Shown: positions 54,721-62,554 of the stretch, in pieces | Layout: each line of letters begins with the position of its first letter | How positions within the stretch are numbered: position 1 is the stretch's first letter | Origin: Actinobacteria bacterium HGW-Actinobacteria-7 | Lineage (GTDB): Bacteria > Actinomycetota > Coriobacteriia > Anaerosomatales > PHET01 | Length of the DNA: 63,961 bases | Assembly: GCA_002841275.1 (NCBI GenBank) | Contig: PHET01000012.1 | Span: 1 to 63,961, forward strand | Direction of reading: 5' to 3' | Notes under the pieces: generated by a model | What the model saw: only the letters and a program-made list of their open reading frames with translations | What the model was told of the DNA's origin: nothing | Database searches by the model: none | Position numbers and translations under genes: made by a program

Positions 54721-56790
54721 ATGTACTTGGGAGCACCAAGCACTGACAGAATCCGCAACGTCGTCCTTGTCGGACACGGCGGTGCGGGAAAGACCTCGCT
54801 CGCAGAGGCGATGCTCCACCTGTCCGGCGCAACCAAGAGACTCGGTACCGTCGACGACGGTCACTCGAATCTGGACTACGACCCCGAAGAGATCAAGCGC
54901 CAGTTCAGCATCAATCTCGCAATGGCGCCGGTGGTCCACGACGGAGTCAAGATCAACGTCATCGACACCCCTGGCTATGCGGACTTCATAGGCGATGCTA
55001 TCGCCGGCATGGAGGCGGCCGAGATGGCATTGTTCGTGGTCGACGCGGTGGCAGGTCCACAGGTACAGACCGAGCGTCTGTGGAAGATCGCCGGCGACAT
55101 GGGAATTGCGCGAGCTGTGTTCGTGAACCGAATGGACAAAGAGCACGCCGACTTCGACGCGTGCATGTCAAGGCTCACCGCGACATTCGGTGATCGAGTA
55201 GTGGCAGTCCAGCTCCCTATCGGCTCGGAAGCGACATTCTCGGGAGTCATCGACATCATCAGGATGAAGGCCTATCACCACGAGTCCGACGGCGAACACA
55301 TGGATGATCTGCCATCGGACATGGAGAAGGCTGCTCACTCCGCACGCGAGCTGCTTGCCGACAAGACCGCCGAGGCAGACGACGAACTGCTCATGAAGTA
55401 TCTCGAGGGAGAACCGCTTACTCAGGAGGATCTCGAGAAACTCTTGGGCCTTGCGATCGCGCAGGGCAAGGTCATACCTGTCTTCGTGGGCTCGGCGGCC
55501 AAGCTGCAGGGCATCGAGGACCTCATGGACGAGATCGTCACATTCTTCCCTGAACCGACCGCCCACGGGCCCATGCATACAGTGGACGGGACCGAGATTC
55601 CGTTTGCGACAAGCGGAGAGTTCGCCGGACACGTGTTCAAGACGCTGTCCGATCCGTACGTTGGTCGCATCTCTTTCGTGAAAGTCGTCTCCGGCACGTT
55701 GACTCCTGGAACTGAACTGGTGAACTCGCGCACCGGCAAGAAGGAGCGCGTGGCTCACGTCTTGAAGATGACCGGCAAAGAGACTGTTGATGTCGAGGGC
55801 TCCCCTGCCGGCGATATCGCGGTACTCGCCAAACTGTCAGACACCCTCACCAATGACACGCTCAGCGCACGCGGTTCCGTGAGCTTCGCGAACCTGCCCT
55901 TGCCCGAGCCGCTGTATCCGGTCTCAGTAGTCGCCAAGACCAAAGCAGACGAAGACAAGCTTGGTAGCGCACTCAAGAGCATCGTCGACGAAGATCCAGT
56001 GCTGTTGCTCCGGAGGGACGAGGAGACGCACCAGAGCGTGCTCTCTGGCATAGGCGATACGGCGATCGACGTCGTGCTCTCCCGCCTCCACGAGCGGTTT
56101 CATGTCGAAGCCGAGCTCGAAGAGCTGCGCATCCCCTACCGGGAGACGGTCAGGCGGGTGTCAAGCGCTCAGGGGCGCCACAAGAAGCAAACCGGAGGCT
56201 CGGGCCAGTTCGGAGACTGCTGGCTGCGTGTAGAGCCCAATCCCGGCGGAGGCTACGAGTTCCTTGATGAGATCGTCGGGGGCAGGATTCCCCGGCAGTT
56301 CATTCCCCATGTCGACAGAGGTGTGCAGGACACGATGACGCATGGAGTGATCGCAGGCTATCCCGTGGTCGACGTCAAGGTCGCCGTGTACGACGGTTCG
56401 TATCACGCGGTGGACTCTTCGGAGATCGCCTTCAAGACCGCCGCCCGTCTTGGCTTTCGTGCGGCTGCCGAGGGTGCGGATCCGGTGCTCCTTGAGCCCA
56501 TGGCGACGCTCACCATCGAGGTGCCCGACGCCTACGCTGGCGCGGTGATGGGTGATGTGAGTTCGATTCGTGGGCGTGTCTTGGGAATGGACGCTCCGGC
56601 GGCGGGCGTGCAGGTCATCAAAGCCCAGGCCCCCTACGCCGAGGTGGTGCACTACTCTCCGCACCTCAGGGCGATCACGAGCGGCACCGGCTCCTACTCT
56701 CTGACGATTGACTCCTATGAGCAGGTGCCCGGCGACATCCAGAAGAAGCTGGTCGACGAATACCAGAAGCTTCGCGCCGAGGGTCACTAG
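54721..56790 (+). CDS. Elongation factor G-like translational GTPase (EF-G2 type)
   Basis: The 689-residue protein has the EF-G domain order: GTPase (G1 GHGGAGKT 18-25, G3 DTPGYADF 82-89, G4 NRMD 136-139), EF-Tu-like domain 2 (GHVFKTLSDPYVGRISFVKV), and EF-G domains III-V (QTGGSGQFGDCWLRVEPN, MATLTIEVPDAYAGAVMGDV, RGRVLGMDAP). It matches the EF-G-like group rather than the fusA of the str operon, which carries a different N-terminus (AHIDAGKTT). Such paralogues can act in translocation or ribosome recycling. AGGAGG ends only two bases before ATG 54721; TTG 54727, eight bases away, is an alternative start. Confidence 0.9.
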   Translation: MYLGAPSTDRIRNVVLVGHGGAGKTSLAEAMLHLSGATKRLGTVDDGHSNLDYDPEEIKRQFSINLAMAPVVHDGVKINVIDTPGYADFIGDAIAGMEAAEMALFVVDAVAGPQVQTERLWKIAGDMGIARAVFVNRMDKEHADFDACMSRLTATFGDRVVAVQLPIGSEATFSGVIDIIRMKAYHHESDGEHMDDLPSDMEKAAHSARELLADKTAEADDELLMKYLEGEPLTQEDLEKLLGLAIAQGKVIPVFVGSAAKLQGIEDLMDEIVTFFPEPTAHGPMHTVDGTEIPFATSGEFAGHVFKTLSDPYVGRISFVKVVSGTLTPGTELVNSRTGKKERVAHVLKMTGKETVDVEGSPAGDIAVLAKLSDTLTNDTLSARGSVSFANLPLPEPLYPVSVVAKTKADEDKLGSALKSIVDEDPVLLLRRDEETHQSVLSGIGDTAIDVVLSRLHERFHVEAELEELRIPYRETVRRVSSAQGRHKKQTGGSGQFGDCWLRVEPNPGGGYEFLDEIVGGRIPRQFIPHVDRGVQDTMTHGVIAGYPVVDVKVAVYDGSYHAVDSSEIAFKTAARLGFRAAAEGADPVLLEPMATLTIEVPDAYAGAVMGDVSSIRGRVLGMDAPAAGVQVIKAQAPYAEVVHYSPHLRAITSGTGSYSLTIDSYEQVPGDIQKKLVDEYQKLRAEGH

Positions 56791-56816
56791 CTCCACTCCG
56801 ACGGCGGACGAGACAA

Positions 56817-56847
56817 ACGAGGCCGGTCCCGATGGGACCGGCCTCGT
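56817..56847. terminator. Convergent terminator between the EF-G paralogue and tRNA-Arg
   Basis: A 14-bp stem (56817-56830 with 56834-56847) around a GAT loop. On the minus strand it is followed by TTTGTCT, a better T-run than on the plus strand (CACGTTG). It should terminate tRNA-Arg transcription efficiently and may serve the EF-G gene as well. Confidence 0.8.
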
Positions 56848-56859
56848 CACGTTGTGGAG

Positions 56860-56935
56860 TGGTGCCCCCTGCAGGACTCGAACCTGCGGCCTTCTGCTCC
56901 GGAGGCAGACGCTCTATCCGCTGAGCTAAGGAGGC
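56860..56935 (-). tRNA. tRNA-Arg (anticodon CCG)
   Basis: The minus strand begins GCCTCCTTAGCTCAGCGGAT. The anticodon arm TCTGC-CTCCGGA-GCAGA puts CCG at 34-36, reading CGG. The T arm contains GGTTCGAGTCC, the acceptor stem GCCTCCT/AGGGGGC pairs with one wobble, and CCA is encoded. A TATGAT hexamer at 56953-56958 is a plausible -10 box. Confidence 0.95.
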
Positions 56936-57032
56936 GTGCGCCAGCGCACTCTATCATACCCGCTCGGTGGCACCAACACCCCGCGCTCTGCGCTATGCTG
57001 TGCACGCCCGCACAGGTTCGAGGAGGTCGATT

Positions 57033-57938
57033 GTGGCTGATAGAGGAATGGCGCTGGTTATAGCCAACCCTGAGGCGCGCCACGGTGAAACTGCGAAACT
57101 GATTCCCGTCATCGGTCAACTCCTCACGAACCTTCCCCATGACCTGATTGTGACCAACGGCCGCGGTCATGCGACAGAACTCGCAGCGGCAGCGGCCGAC
57201 TACGACATCGTCATCGCGGTAGGTGGAGACGGGACCGTGCACGAGGTCCTCAACGGGCTGATGTCCATCGAAGCTCCCAACCGACCCGCGCTGGGACTGC
57301 TACCCACCGGCTCGGGCAATGACACTCGCCGCACTCTGGGAATACCGGAGGACCTGGCGCAGGCCGCGCTCACTCTGGCAACCGGACAGCTGAAGCGATT
57401 CGATGTGGGTGTGTGCAACGGCGTCTACTTCAACAACAGTTTCGCCGCAGGCCTCGATGCGAAGGTGACGGCCAAAGCAGTCGAATACAAGGTCACCAAG
57501 AAGCGCGACGGGCTGTGGCTGTATCTGACGGCCTTGTTGCATGTGCTCTTCCATGAGCTCGACAGCTTCACCCTCCGCATCTCGATCGATGAACAGCCTG
57601 CCGTGTCTCATGACACGTTGATCGTGGCGGTCACAAACGGACCGACGTATGGCGGTGGGTTCTTCATCACGCCCGACGCACTGGCCGACGATGGTCTGTT
57701 CGATGTCTGCATGATCGATCCGCTGTCGCTGCCGCAGGCTCTCATGCGGCTGCCCTTCGTCATCGCAGGGAAGCACACACGCATGAAGCCTGTTCACATG
57801 TCACGTCACCGCTCCCTCGTGATCGAATGTGACGGCGCCCTACCTGCGCAGATCGACGGTGAGGTGCTCTTGGAAAGCCGGTACGACATCTCGATCATGC
57901 CCGGTGCCATCCAGTGCCTTGTTCCTCGGAGTCTGTAG
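57033..57938 (+). CDS. Diacylglycerol kinase-family lipid kinase
   Basis: This is a soluble DgkB/YegS-type lipid kinase of 301 residues. The catalytic motif IAVGGDGTVHEVLNGL and the LGLLPTGSGNDTRRTLG block are clear, with GPTYGGGFFITPDALADDGL in the C-terminal half. GTG 57033 has AGGAGG six bases upstream; the frame extends upstream to 56967 without a ribosome site. It overlaps none of plsY, which starts on the very next base after its stop. The pair links phosphatidic acid recycling and phospholipid synthesis. Diacylglycerol or another membrane lipid is the likely substrate. Confidence 0.92.
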   Translation: MADRGMALVIANPEARHGETAKLIPVIGQLLTNLPHDLIVTNGRGHATELAAAAADYDIVIAVGGDGTVHEVLNGLMSIEAPNRPALGLLPTGSGNDTRRTLGIPEDLAQAALTLATGQLKRFDVGVCNGVYFNNSFAAGLDAKVTAKAVEYKVTKKRDGLWLYLTALLHVLFHELDSFTLRISIDEQPAVSHDTLIVAVTNGPTYGGGFFITPDALADDGLFDVCMIDPLSLPQALMRLPFVIAGKHTRMKPVHMSRHRSLVIECDGALPAQIDGEVLLESRYDISIMPGAIQCLVPRSL

Positions 57939-58649
57939 ATGGGGTTTGACGTGCGTCTCGCCGCACTCATGACCATCACCTTCGCTCTCGCCTACCTGGT
58001 GGGCGCCATCCCTTCCGCATACCTCATCGTTCGGTTCGCCACTGGGAGCGACATCACCGAGCACGGGAGCGGCAATGTAGGCGCGATGAACGTGCGCAGA
58101 TCGACCGGCTCTTGGGCCTGGTTCGTTGCCGCGATGTTCGCGGATGCGCTGAAGGGTGCGCTGCCCGTGGCCGTGGCGAAGTCGCTTGCCACAGGATCTG
58201 TGCTTCTGTTCGCGACGCCCACTTCATCACTTCTGTTAGTGCAGGGAATGAGGAGCGCAGTGCTCGTGACGATGTCCGCTCTGGCTGGCGCCGTTGTCGG
58301 TCACAACTACTCGGTCTGGATGGCGCTTATCAAGCACCAGTTCAAACGTACCGGAAAAGGATTGGCGACCGGCGGCGGCGCGTTGCTCTCGTACGACTGG
58401 CGCTATTTCGTCGCGGTCGTGCTGGTGGGTATTGTGGTCATCGCTTTGAGCCGCTACATGATGGCGGGGCAGGTCGCCGCGGCGCTCACACTTCCAATCA
58501 GCGCACTGCTGCTTCGCTCGCCCGACTGGCCATTCGCACTTGTCATGGGGCTATTCGTATATGCGGCCCACCACCGCCGTTTCGTCGGTCTCCTCAAGGG
58601 TGAAGAACCCCGGCTCTACGTCGATGATCGAATGGGGCCACGCGGCTGA
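57939..58649 (+). CDS. plsY: Glycerol-3-phosphate acyltransferase PlsY
   Basis: PlsY transfers acyl groups from acyl-phosphate to glycerol-3-phosphate, the first step of phospholipid synthesis in most bacteria. The 236-residue protein has about six hydrophobic helices and the three family motifs: AYLVGAIPSAYLI with GSGNVGAMNVRR, VVGHNYSVW, and GKGLATGGGALL. ATG 57939 directly follows the TAG of the lipid kinase gene. It is somewhat longer than typical (about 200), with a hydrophilic C-terminal tail. Confidence 0.92.
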   Translation: MGFDVRLAALMTITFALAYLVGAIPSAYLIVRFATGSDITEHGSGNVGAMNVRRSTGSWAWFVAAMFADALKGALPVAVAKSLATGSVLLFATPTSSLLLVQGMRSAVLVTMSALAGAVVGHNYSVWMALIKHQFKRTGKGLATGGGALLSYDWRYFVAVVLVGIVVIALSRYMMAGQVAAALTLPISALLLRSPDWPFALVMGLFVYAAHHRRFVGLLKGEEPRLYVDDRMGPRG

Positions 58650-58670
58650 CCTCGTCGTGCCCGTAAACGA

Positions 58671-58703
58671 AGCGAGGACCCGAGTTGAACCCGGATCCTC
58701 GCT
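58671..58703. terminator. Convergent terminator between plsY and the ferredoxin gene
   Basis: AGCGAGGA (58671-58678) pairs with TCCTCGCT (58696-58703), with an inner imperfect stem. On the minus strand it is followed by TCGTTT. A second small hairpin, CCGTTC-TGTT-GAACGG (58708-58723), abuts the ferredoxin stop codon. Confidence 0.75.
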
Positions 58704-58724
58704 CCAACCGTTCTGTTGAACGGA

Positions 58725-58901
58725 TTAGTCCATCGAGATTGCGCTGCTGGGGCACGCGTCAACGCAGATGCCGCACTCGGTGCAGTCATCGGGTCGATTG
58801 AGCTTTGCTACCTCTTCGAGGTCATAGCAGCTCTGGGGGCACTCATCGACACATATGCCGCATGCCGTGCAGAGGTTCGGATCGACAACAGGAACTGACA
58901 T
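58725..58901 (-). CDS. Two [4Fe-4S] ferredoxin, 58 residues
   Basis: A short electron carrier of the clostridial type. The reading frame ATG 58901 to TAA 58725 encodes 58 residues beginning MSVPVVDPNLCTACGICVDE. Two CxxCxxCxxxCP motifs are complete: C11-C14-C17-C21 (CTACGICVDECP) and a second in the C-terminal half (CTECGICVDACP), each binding one [4Fe-4S] cluster. AAAGGA lies eight bases before the ATG. It is downstream of the BshC-like gene on the same strand, 147 bases away, and ends in a convergent terminator. Such ferredoxins supply low-potential electrons in anaerobes. Confidence 0.93.
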   Translation of the reverse strand: MSVPVVDPNLCTACGICVDECPQSCYDLEEVAKLNRPDDCTECGICVDACPSSAISMD

Positions 58902-59048
58902 GAGAACGTCCTTTCACGCGGAAGCGCCGTGGCGCCGTACGGTCGAACGATGATAGCGCTCCGACTCGCTCCTGCGCAATTCCGACTGTTGGCATCTGGA
59001 TGGGGCGAGCTTGCAACCGTGGCGGACCTCCGGTCCAACTCCATCGCC

Positions 59049-60626
59049 CTAGGGGAGCTTGTCGGCGACCTCGCCCGGGTCCCAGAAGCAGAACGGATAT
59101 GTTCGGTCTGTCAGGATGTCCGAGACCTTCAACTGCCCCTGCAGGTGATCGAGATCCGCCTGATACTCGGCACGAAGCGGTGCCAGAATGGAGCTGAGGG
59201 CGCCGTTGACTTCGCGGATCCGCAAGCCGAGCTGCTTCTTGTCGGCATCAGGTAGCGCGATCGAGGCCACCAGTGCGCGCTTCTCGGTGGCAAGGGCAAC
59301 TGCCTGATCGTGCTCATCGGTGGTATCGAAATCGATCTCGCTGAGCAGGGCGTCGGGATTGTGCTCCAGACGGTTCAGGCGTTCTTTGGCAGCAGCGACC
59401 TCGTCCTCTCCCACCACATGTGCGCCCAAAGGCAGATACATCGTGAGGGAAGCGACGACGAACGACGGAGGCTCCACGCCGAAGTAGCGTCGTATCACTC
59501 CGTCGGTCACCCGGTCATATCGGCCCCCGCCTATTCCATGGATGAACAGATCGCACACGAACATGCGAACGAACATGGTCAACGCAAGGGCCTTCGGCGC
59601 AATCAGAACCTCCTGCTGTGCCAGGCCCTCCACGATTCCAGATGGGTCCGCAGGAAGCTCGATCACGACCCCCGAATCCGACAGCAGCTTCAACCGACCA
59701 TCAGCCACCGCTCTGACCCACAGCGTGGATCGAATGCCATCGGCGATAAGCCAGAAGGGCAGCTCGGTGTCGCCGTCCCGCGACTTCAGATCCGGTACCG
59801 GCTGAGCTGCTGAGCGCGTCTTGGTAAACGCACGGTACTCGTGTAGTTCAGAGTTGTACGCCTGAGCAAAAGCACTCGCATCGAGAGCAAGTTGCGCCAC
59901 AAACCGCCGGAATGCGCTCGTCTGAGCGAGACCGGTCATGGGCGCCTCAAGATAGCCCGTGCCCGCGCTGGATTCGTAGCGTCTGCGGGCGATCGTCACC
60001 AGTTCCGCGATGTTGTTGGCATCAGCCATGGCGCGCTTGAGGTGGCCGCAGAACACCGAGAAGTGCCGGCGCACTGCAGGCGCGGGCAGAGTCGCCAGCA
60101 TCTCATCGGCAGACCGACAGAAGTCATCGACGTCTCGAACCGAAGGAACGGGAGTCGAGGCGAAACAGGAACCGGGAGCGCCCACCGCCAGATACTGCCT
60201 ACAGCGATCCATGCCGGATGTCATGCAGGGCGACGTGACGGCGACCGTATCGAATCCATCGGTATCCACAACGACATCAAGTGCGGTCGCGCCGGACTGC
60301 GACGCAATCCGATCGAGCAGGAAGTCCTTGACCCACACGCCGGGATGGTAGATCTCAGGCTGATGTCCTGTTGCGACTATCGGTTCATCCGAAGGTCCCG
60401 CCGCCCGCAGGTCGACCCCAAGCTTCGCCGAGAAGCCCTCGGCAACGTGTATCGCTTCAGCGCGTGCGACTCTGCGAACAGCGCCAACGGGCATGCCCCC
60501 CACCATGAATGTCCATGACGACATCATCGCCCGATTGGAGGTCAGGAGAGCCTCCCATTCCGCCAGATCGGGCCTGACGGTGAGTTCTCCGTGGCCTGAC
60601 GGTAGCATGGGGCGAGAGTGGACCAC
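59049..60626 (-). CDS. BshC-like protein (putative cysteine-adding enzyme family)
   Basis: I recognise this 525-residue protein only distantly. ATGHQPEIYHPGVWVKDFLL (around residue 85) resembles the TGQQxGLxxGPxYTxYKA start of the BshC core, DTDGFDTV the later EDHDFEE-like block, and FIHGIGGGRYDRVTDGVIRR with FGVEPP the GGPxEIAY region. A helical, probably coiled-coil part near 430-505 also fits BshC. BshC adds cysteine to glucosaminyl-malate to make bacillithiol. The start is GTG 60626 with TAGGAGG five bases upstream. It follows a BshB-like deacetylase by 8 bases. The closing RTYPFCFWDPGEV contains a cysteine of unknown importance. A different amide or thiol product is equally possible. Confidence 0.5.
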   Translation of the reverse strand: MVHSRPMLPSGHGELTVRPDLAEWEALLTSNRAMMSSWTFMVGGMPVGAVRRVARAEAIHVAEGFSAKLGVDLRAAGPSDEPIVATGHQPEIYHPGVWVKDFLLDRIASQSGATALDVVVDTDGFDTVAVTSPCMTSGMDRCRQYLAVGAPGSCFASTPVPSVRDVDDFCRSADEMLATLPAPAVRRHFSVFCGHLKRAMADANNIAELVTIARRRYESSAGTGYLEAPMTGLAQTSAFRRFVAQLALDASAFAQAYNSELHEYRAFTKTRSAAQPVPDLKSRDGDTELPFWLIADGIRSTLWVRAVADGRLKLLSDSGVVIELPADPSGIVEGLAQQEVLIAPKALALTMFVRMFVCDLFIHGIGGGRYDRVTDGVIRRYFGVEPPSFVVASLTMYLPLGAHVVGEDEVAAAKERLNRLEHNPDALLSEIDFDTTDEHDQAVALATEKRALVASIALPDADKKQLGLRIREVNGALSSILAPLRAEYQADLDHLQGQLKVSDILTDRTYPFCFWDPGEVADKLP

Positions 60627-60634
60627 AGGGCCTC

Positions 60635-61330
60635 CTAGAGGATATCTGAGGGGCTGGAAAGCGCGACTGGCTCAAGTGCGAAGAACGGCTCGCCGGCCTC
60701 CACATTGGCAAGCGAGCCCCACATGTGAGCAGTCGCCTCCATCATCGGGATGATTCCCGCATTCTTCTCATTGCTGAGGAACTGCGACTCGTATGCCGCA
60801 AGCGCAGTGAGCTTGGTCTGCAAGTCCAGCGAGACGTCAACAACAAACGAGGGTTCCGCCACGATCCGCTGGTGCACGGCCATATACCTGAAGACGCGCG
60901 GTACGTAGAACGGTTGATGAGCCATCTCGGTCTTCGTCAGCTTGCCGTAGAAGCGTGCAGCCAAAGCGATCTGGGCCGCTGCCACGTGATCAGGATGCGC
61001 ATCCGACGGATACGGCATGAACAGCATTCGTGGCCTGAACTCTCGAAGTACCTCGGCCAGCTCGAATCGGGCCTCGACTGTGTCGAACAGGAATCTGTTC
61101 GGCTGAGTCAGAGTCGTGCGACTCGCGCCCAGGATCCCCGCCGCAGACGCAGACTCCTTCGCACGCGTTTCCGGTGAGCCGTACGGTGTCGGCTCACCGT
61201 TGGTGAGATCGACGATCGCGACCTTCTTGCCGGCGCGCGTCATGCCGGCGATCGTTGCGCCCATTCCAATCTCAACGTCATCAGGATGCGCACCTACACA
61301 GACCGCATCGTAGAATGTCGCCTCACTCAT
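60635..61330 (-). CDS. PIG-L/LmbE-family deacetylase, BshB-like
   Basis: This zinc-dependent N-deacetylase family removes acetyl from GlcNAc conjugates in bacillithiol, mycothiol and GPI pathways. From ATG 61330 it has 231 residues. The zinc motif AHPDDVEIG is at 14-22, followed by DLTNGEPTPYGSPETRAKES, and PYPSDAHPDHVAAAQIAL supplies the second metal histidine and catalytic residues. ATG overlaps the stop of the glycosyltransferase gene by four bases. BshB1-type proteins have the same N-terminal layout. Neighbouring BshC-like and OsmC genes suggest a thiol or amino-sugar conjugate as product. Confidence 0.85.
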   Translation of the reverse strand: MSEATFYDAVCVGAHPDDVEIGMGATIAGMTRAGKKVAIVDLTNGEPTPYGSPETRAKESASAAGILGASRTTLTQPNRFLFDTVEARFELAEVLREFRPRMLFMPYPSDAHPDHVAAAQIALAARFYGKLTKTEMAHQPFYVPRVFRYMAVHQRIVAEPSFVVDVSLDLQTKLTALAAYESQFLSNEKNAGIIPMMEATAHMWGSLANVEAGEPFFALEPVALSSPSDIL

Positions 61331-62022
61331 CTGCTCTCCAATGCCTTGCGCCAGACTTCCATGTAGTAGGCATAGCGCTTCTCCGGATCGTCCAGGGCAA
61401 CTCCAAACGACCGGTCGCGGTCGCAGTAGATGCGTTCGACCGCGATCTCCTCCACCTTCAGTCCGTGGTGCCACGCGCGGGCCCACAACTCCAACGGCAT
61501 CGCGTAGCCGGATTCAGTGAGGCTGAGGCCCGCTAGGGCTTGAAGCCGATATGCCTTAAAACCGCAGAACGCGTCGGTGAGCGACCAGCCGGTCACACGG
61601 TTGATCTCCTCGGTGATCCGCGCATTGATCTCCTGACGATCGGCGGGCGCGGTTCCAACCGTGCCGCTCGCAGGAAGGTACCGACTGCCCGACACGATGT
61701 CCGTGCCCCCTTGTACTCCGGCCAGAAACTCCGGAATATGCGCAGGCTCGTGCTGGCCGTCGCAGTCCATGGTCACAACGTGGCTGACACCCAGCTCGCG
61801 AGCGACATCGAACCCGATACGAAGCGCACACCCGTAGCCGCAGTTGTGGTCCAAGTGCACCACGGCAACGTCGTTGCGCTGCGCAAGCACCATCGGTGTC
61901 TTGTCAGTAGAACCGTCGTCGATGACGACGATCTCGCCCGAGAAGTGCTCACGTACGGCGTCGAGTACGCAGCCGACTGTGTCCGCCTCGTTGTAGACGG
62001 GCATCAAGACGCATGAGGACAC
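61327..62022 (-). CDS. Family 2 glycosyltransferase, DPM1-like
   Basis: This is a soluble 231-residue GT-A glycosyltransferase. It begins with VLMPVYNEADTVGCVLDAV and contains EIVVIDDGSTDKTP, VVTMDCDGQHEPAHIPEFLA (metal-binding acidic cluster) and TDIVSGSRYLP. There are no C-terminal membrane helices, as in the simplest dolichol- or polyprenyl-phosphate sugar transferases. Its start, GTG 62022, lies 3 bases after the osmC stop and its end overlaps the deacetylase gene by four bases. In bacillithiol producers the first step uses a GT4 enzyme (BshA), so this GT2 implies a different acceptor or an unrelated role. Confidence 0.86.
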   Translation of the reverse strand: MSSCVLMPVYNEADTVGCVLDAVREHFSGEIVVIDDGSTDKTPMVLAQRNDVAVVHLDHNCGYGCALRIGFDVARELGVSHVVTMDCDGQHEPAHIPEFLAGVQGGTDIVSGSRYLPASGTVGTAPADRQEINARITEEINRVTGWSLTDAFCGFKAYRLQALAGLSLTESGYAMPLELWARAWHHGLKVEEIAVERIYCDRDRSFGVALDDPEKRYAYYMEVWRKALESR

Positions 62023-62025
62023 GTG

Positions 62026-62487
62026 CTACTCGCTCTCCCCGGACTGGACTGAGCTACCGGGAGCAGGCGCTTCAACCACGCTGAAGGTCGTCTCGACCTC
62101 CACTTGGGGGCCGAACATTCCCTTCACCGAGCAGTACTTCTCCTCAGAGAGTTCAATCGCGCGCTTCACCGCATCGGGCTTGACACCGTAGCCGGTGACA
62201 ATGAACTCCACCGTGATCCGGTCATATATCTTGGGATACTCCTCCGTGCGTTGCCTGCCGTGAACGACGATCTCCAACCCGCGGATGTCCTGGCGCTTCT
62301 TCTCAAGGATGGAAATGACATCCATCCCCGTGCATCCAGCCAGCCCGTGCAACACGAGTTCGACCGGGCGGATACCCGAACCGTCTCCCTTGTACTCAGC
62401 TTTTGCGTCCATCATCACACTGTGACCGGCTTCATCCGTGCCCAGAAACCCGCGCTTGCCGGTCCATTTGATACGAGCGACGTCCAT
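62026..62487 (-). CDS. OsmC/Ohr-family thiol peroxidase-like protein
   Basis: OsmC-family proteins reduce organic hydroperoxides through two cysteines. From ATG 62487 (AAGGAGGGG six bases upstream) it has 153 residues. The two active-site cysteines are in GLAGCTGMDVISIL and EEKYCSVKGMFG. The basic residue that activates the peroxidatic cysteine could be supplied by the N-terminal region. The frame extends upstream for 45 codons into the pilT 3' end without similarity. It heads the set osmC - GT2 - deacetylase - BshC-like. Confidence 0.9.
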   Translation of the reverse strand: MDVARIKWTGKRGFLGTDEAGHSVMMDAKAEYKGDGSGIRPVELVLHGLAGCTGMDVISILEKKRQDIRGLEIVVHGRQRTEEYPKIYDRITVEFIVTGYGVKPDAVKRAIELSEEKYCSVKGMFGPQVEVETTFSVVEAPAPGSSVQSGESE

Positions 62488-62554
62488 GAGACCCCTCCTT
62501 GAGGCGGTATCGACCAATGACAGGGTGAACGGCTCGGCCTCGCGGCCCGAGGAA

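Noticed and set aside
62538-62552. Small hairpin after pilT
   Set aside because: Only five base pairs and no T-run; too weak to call a terminator.
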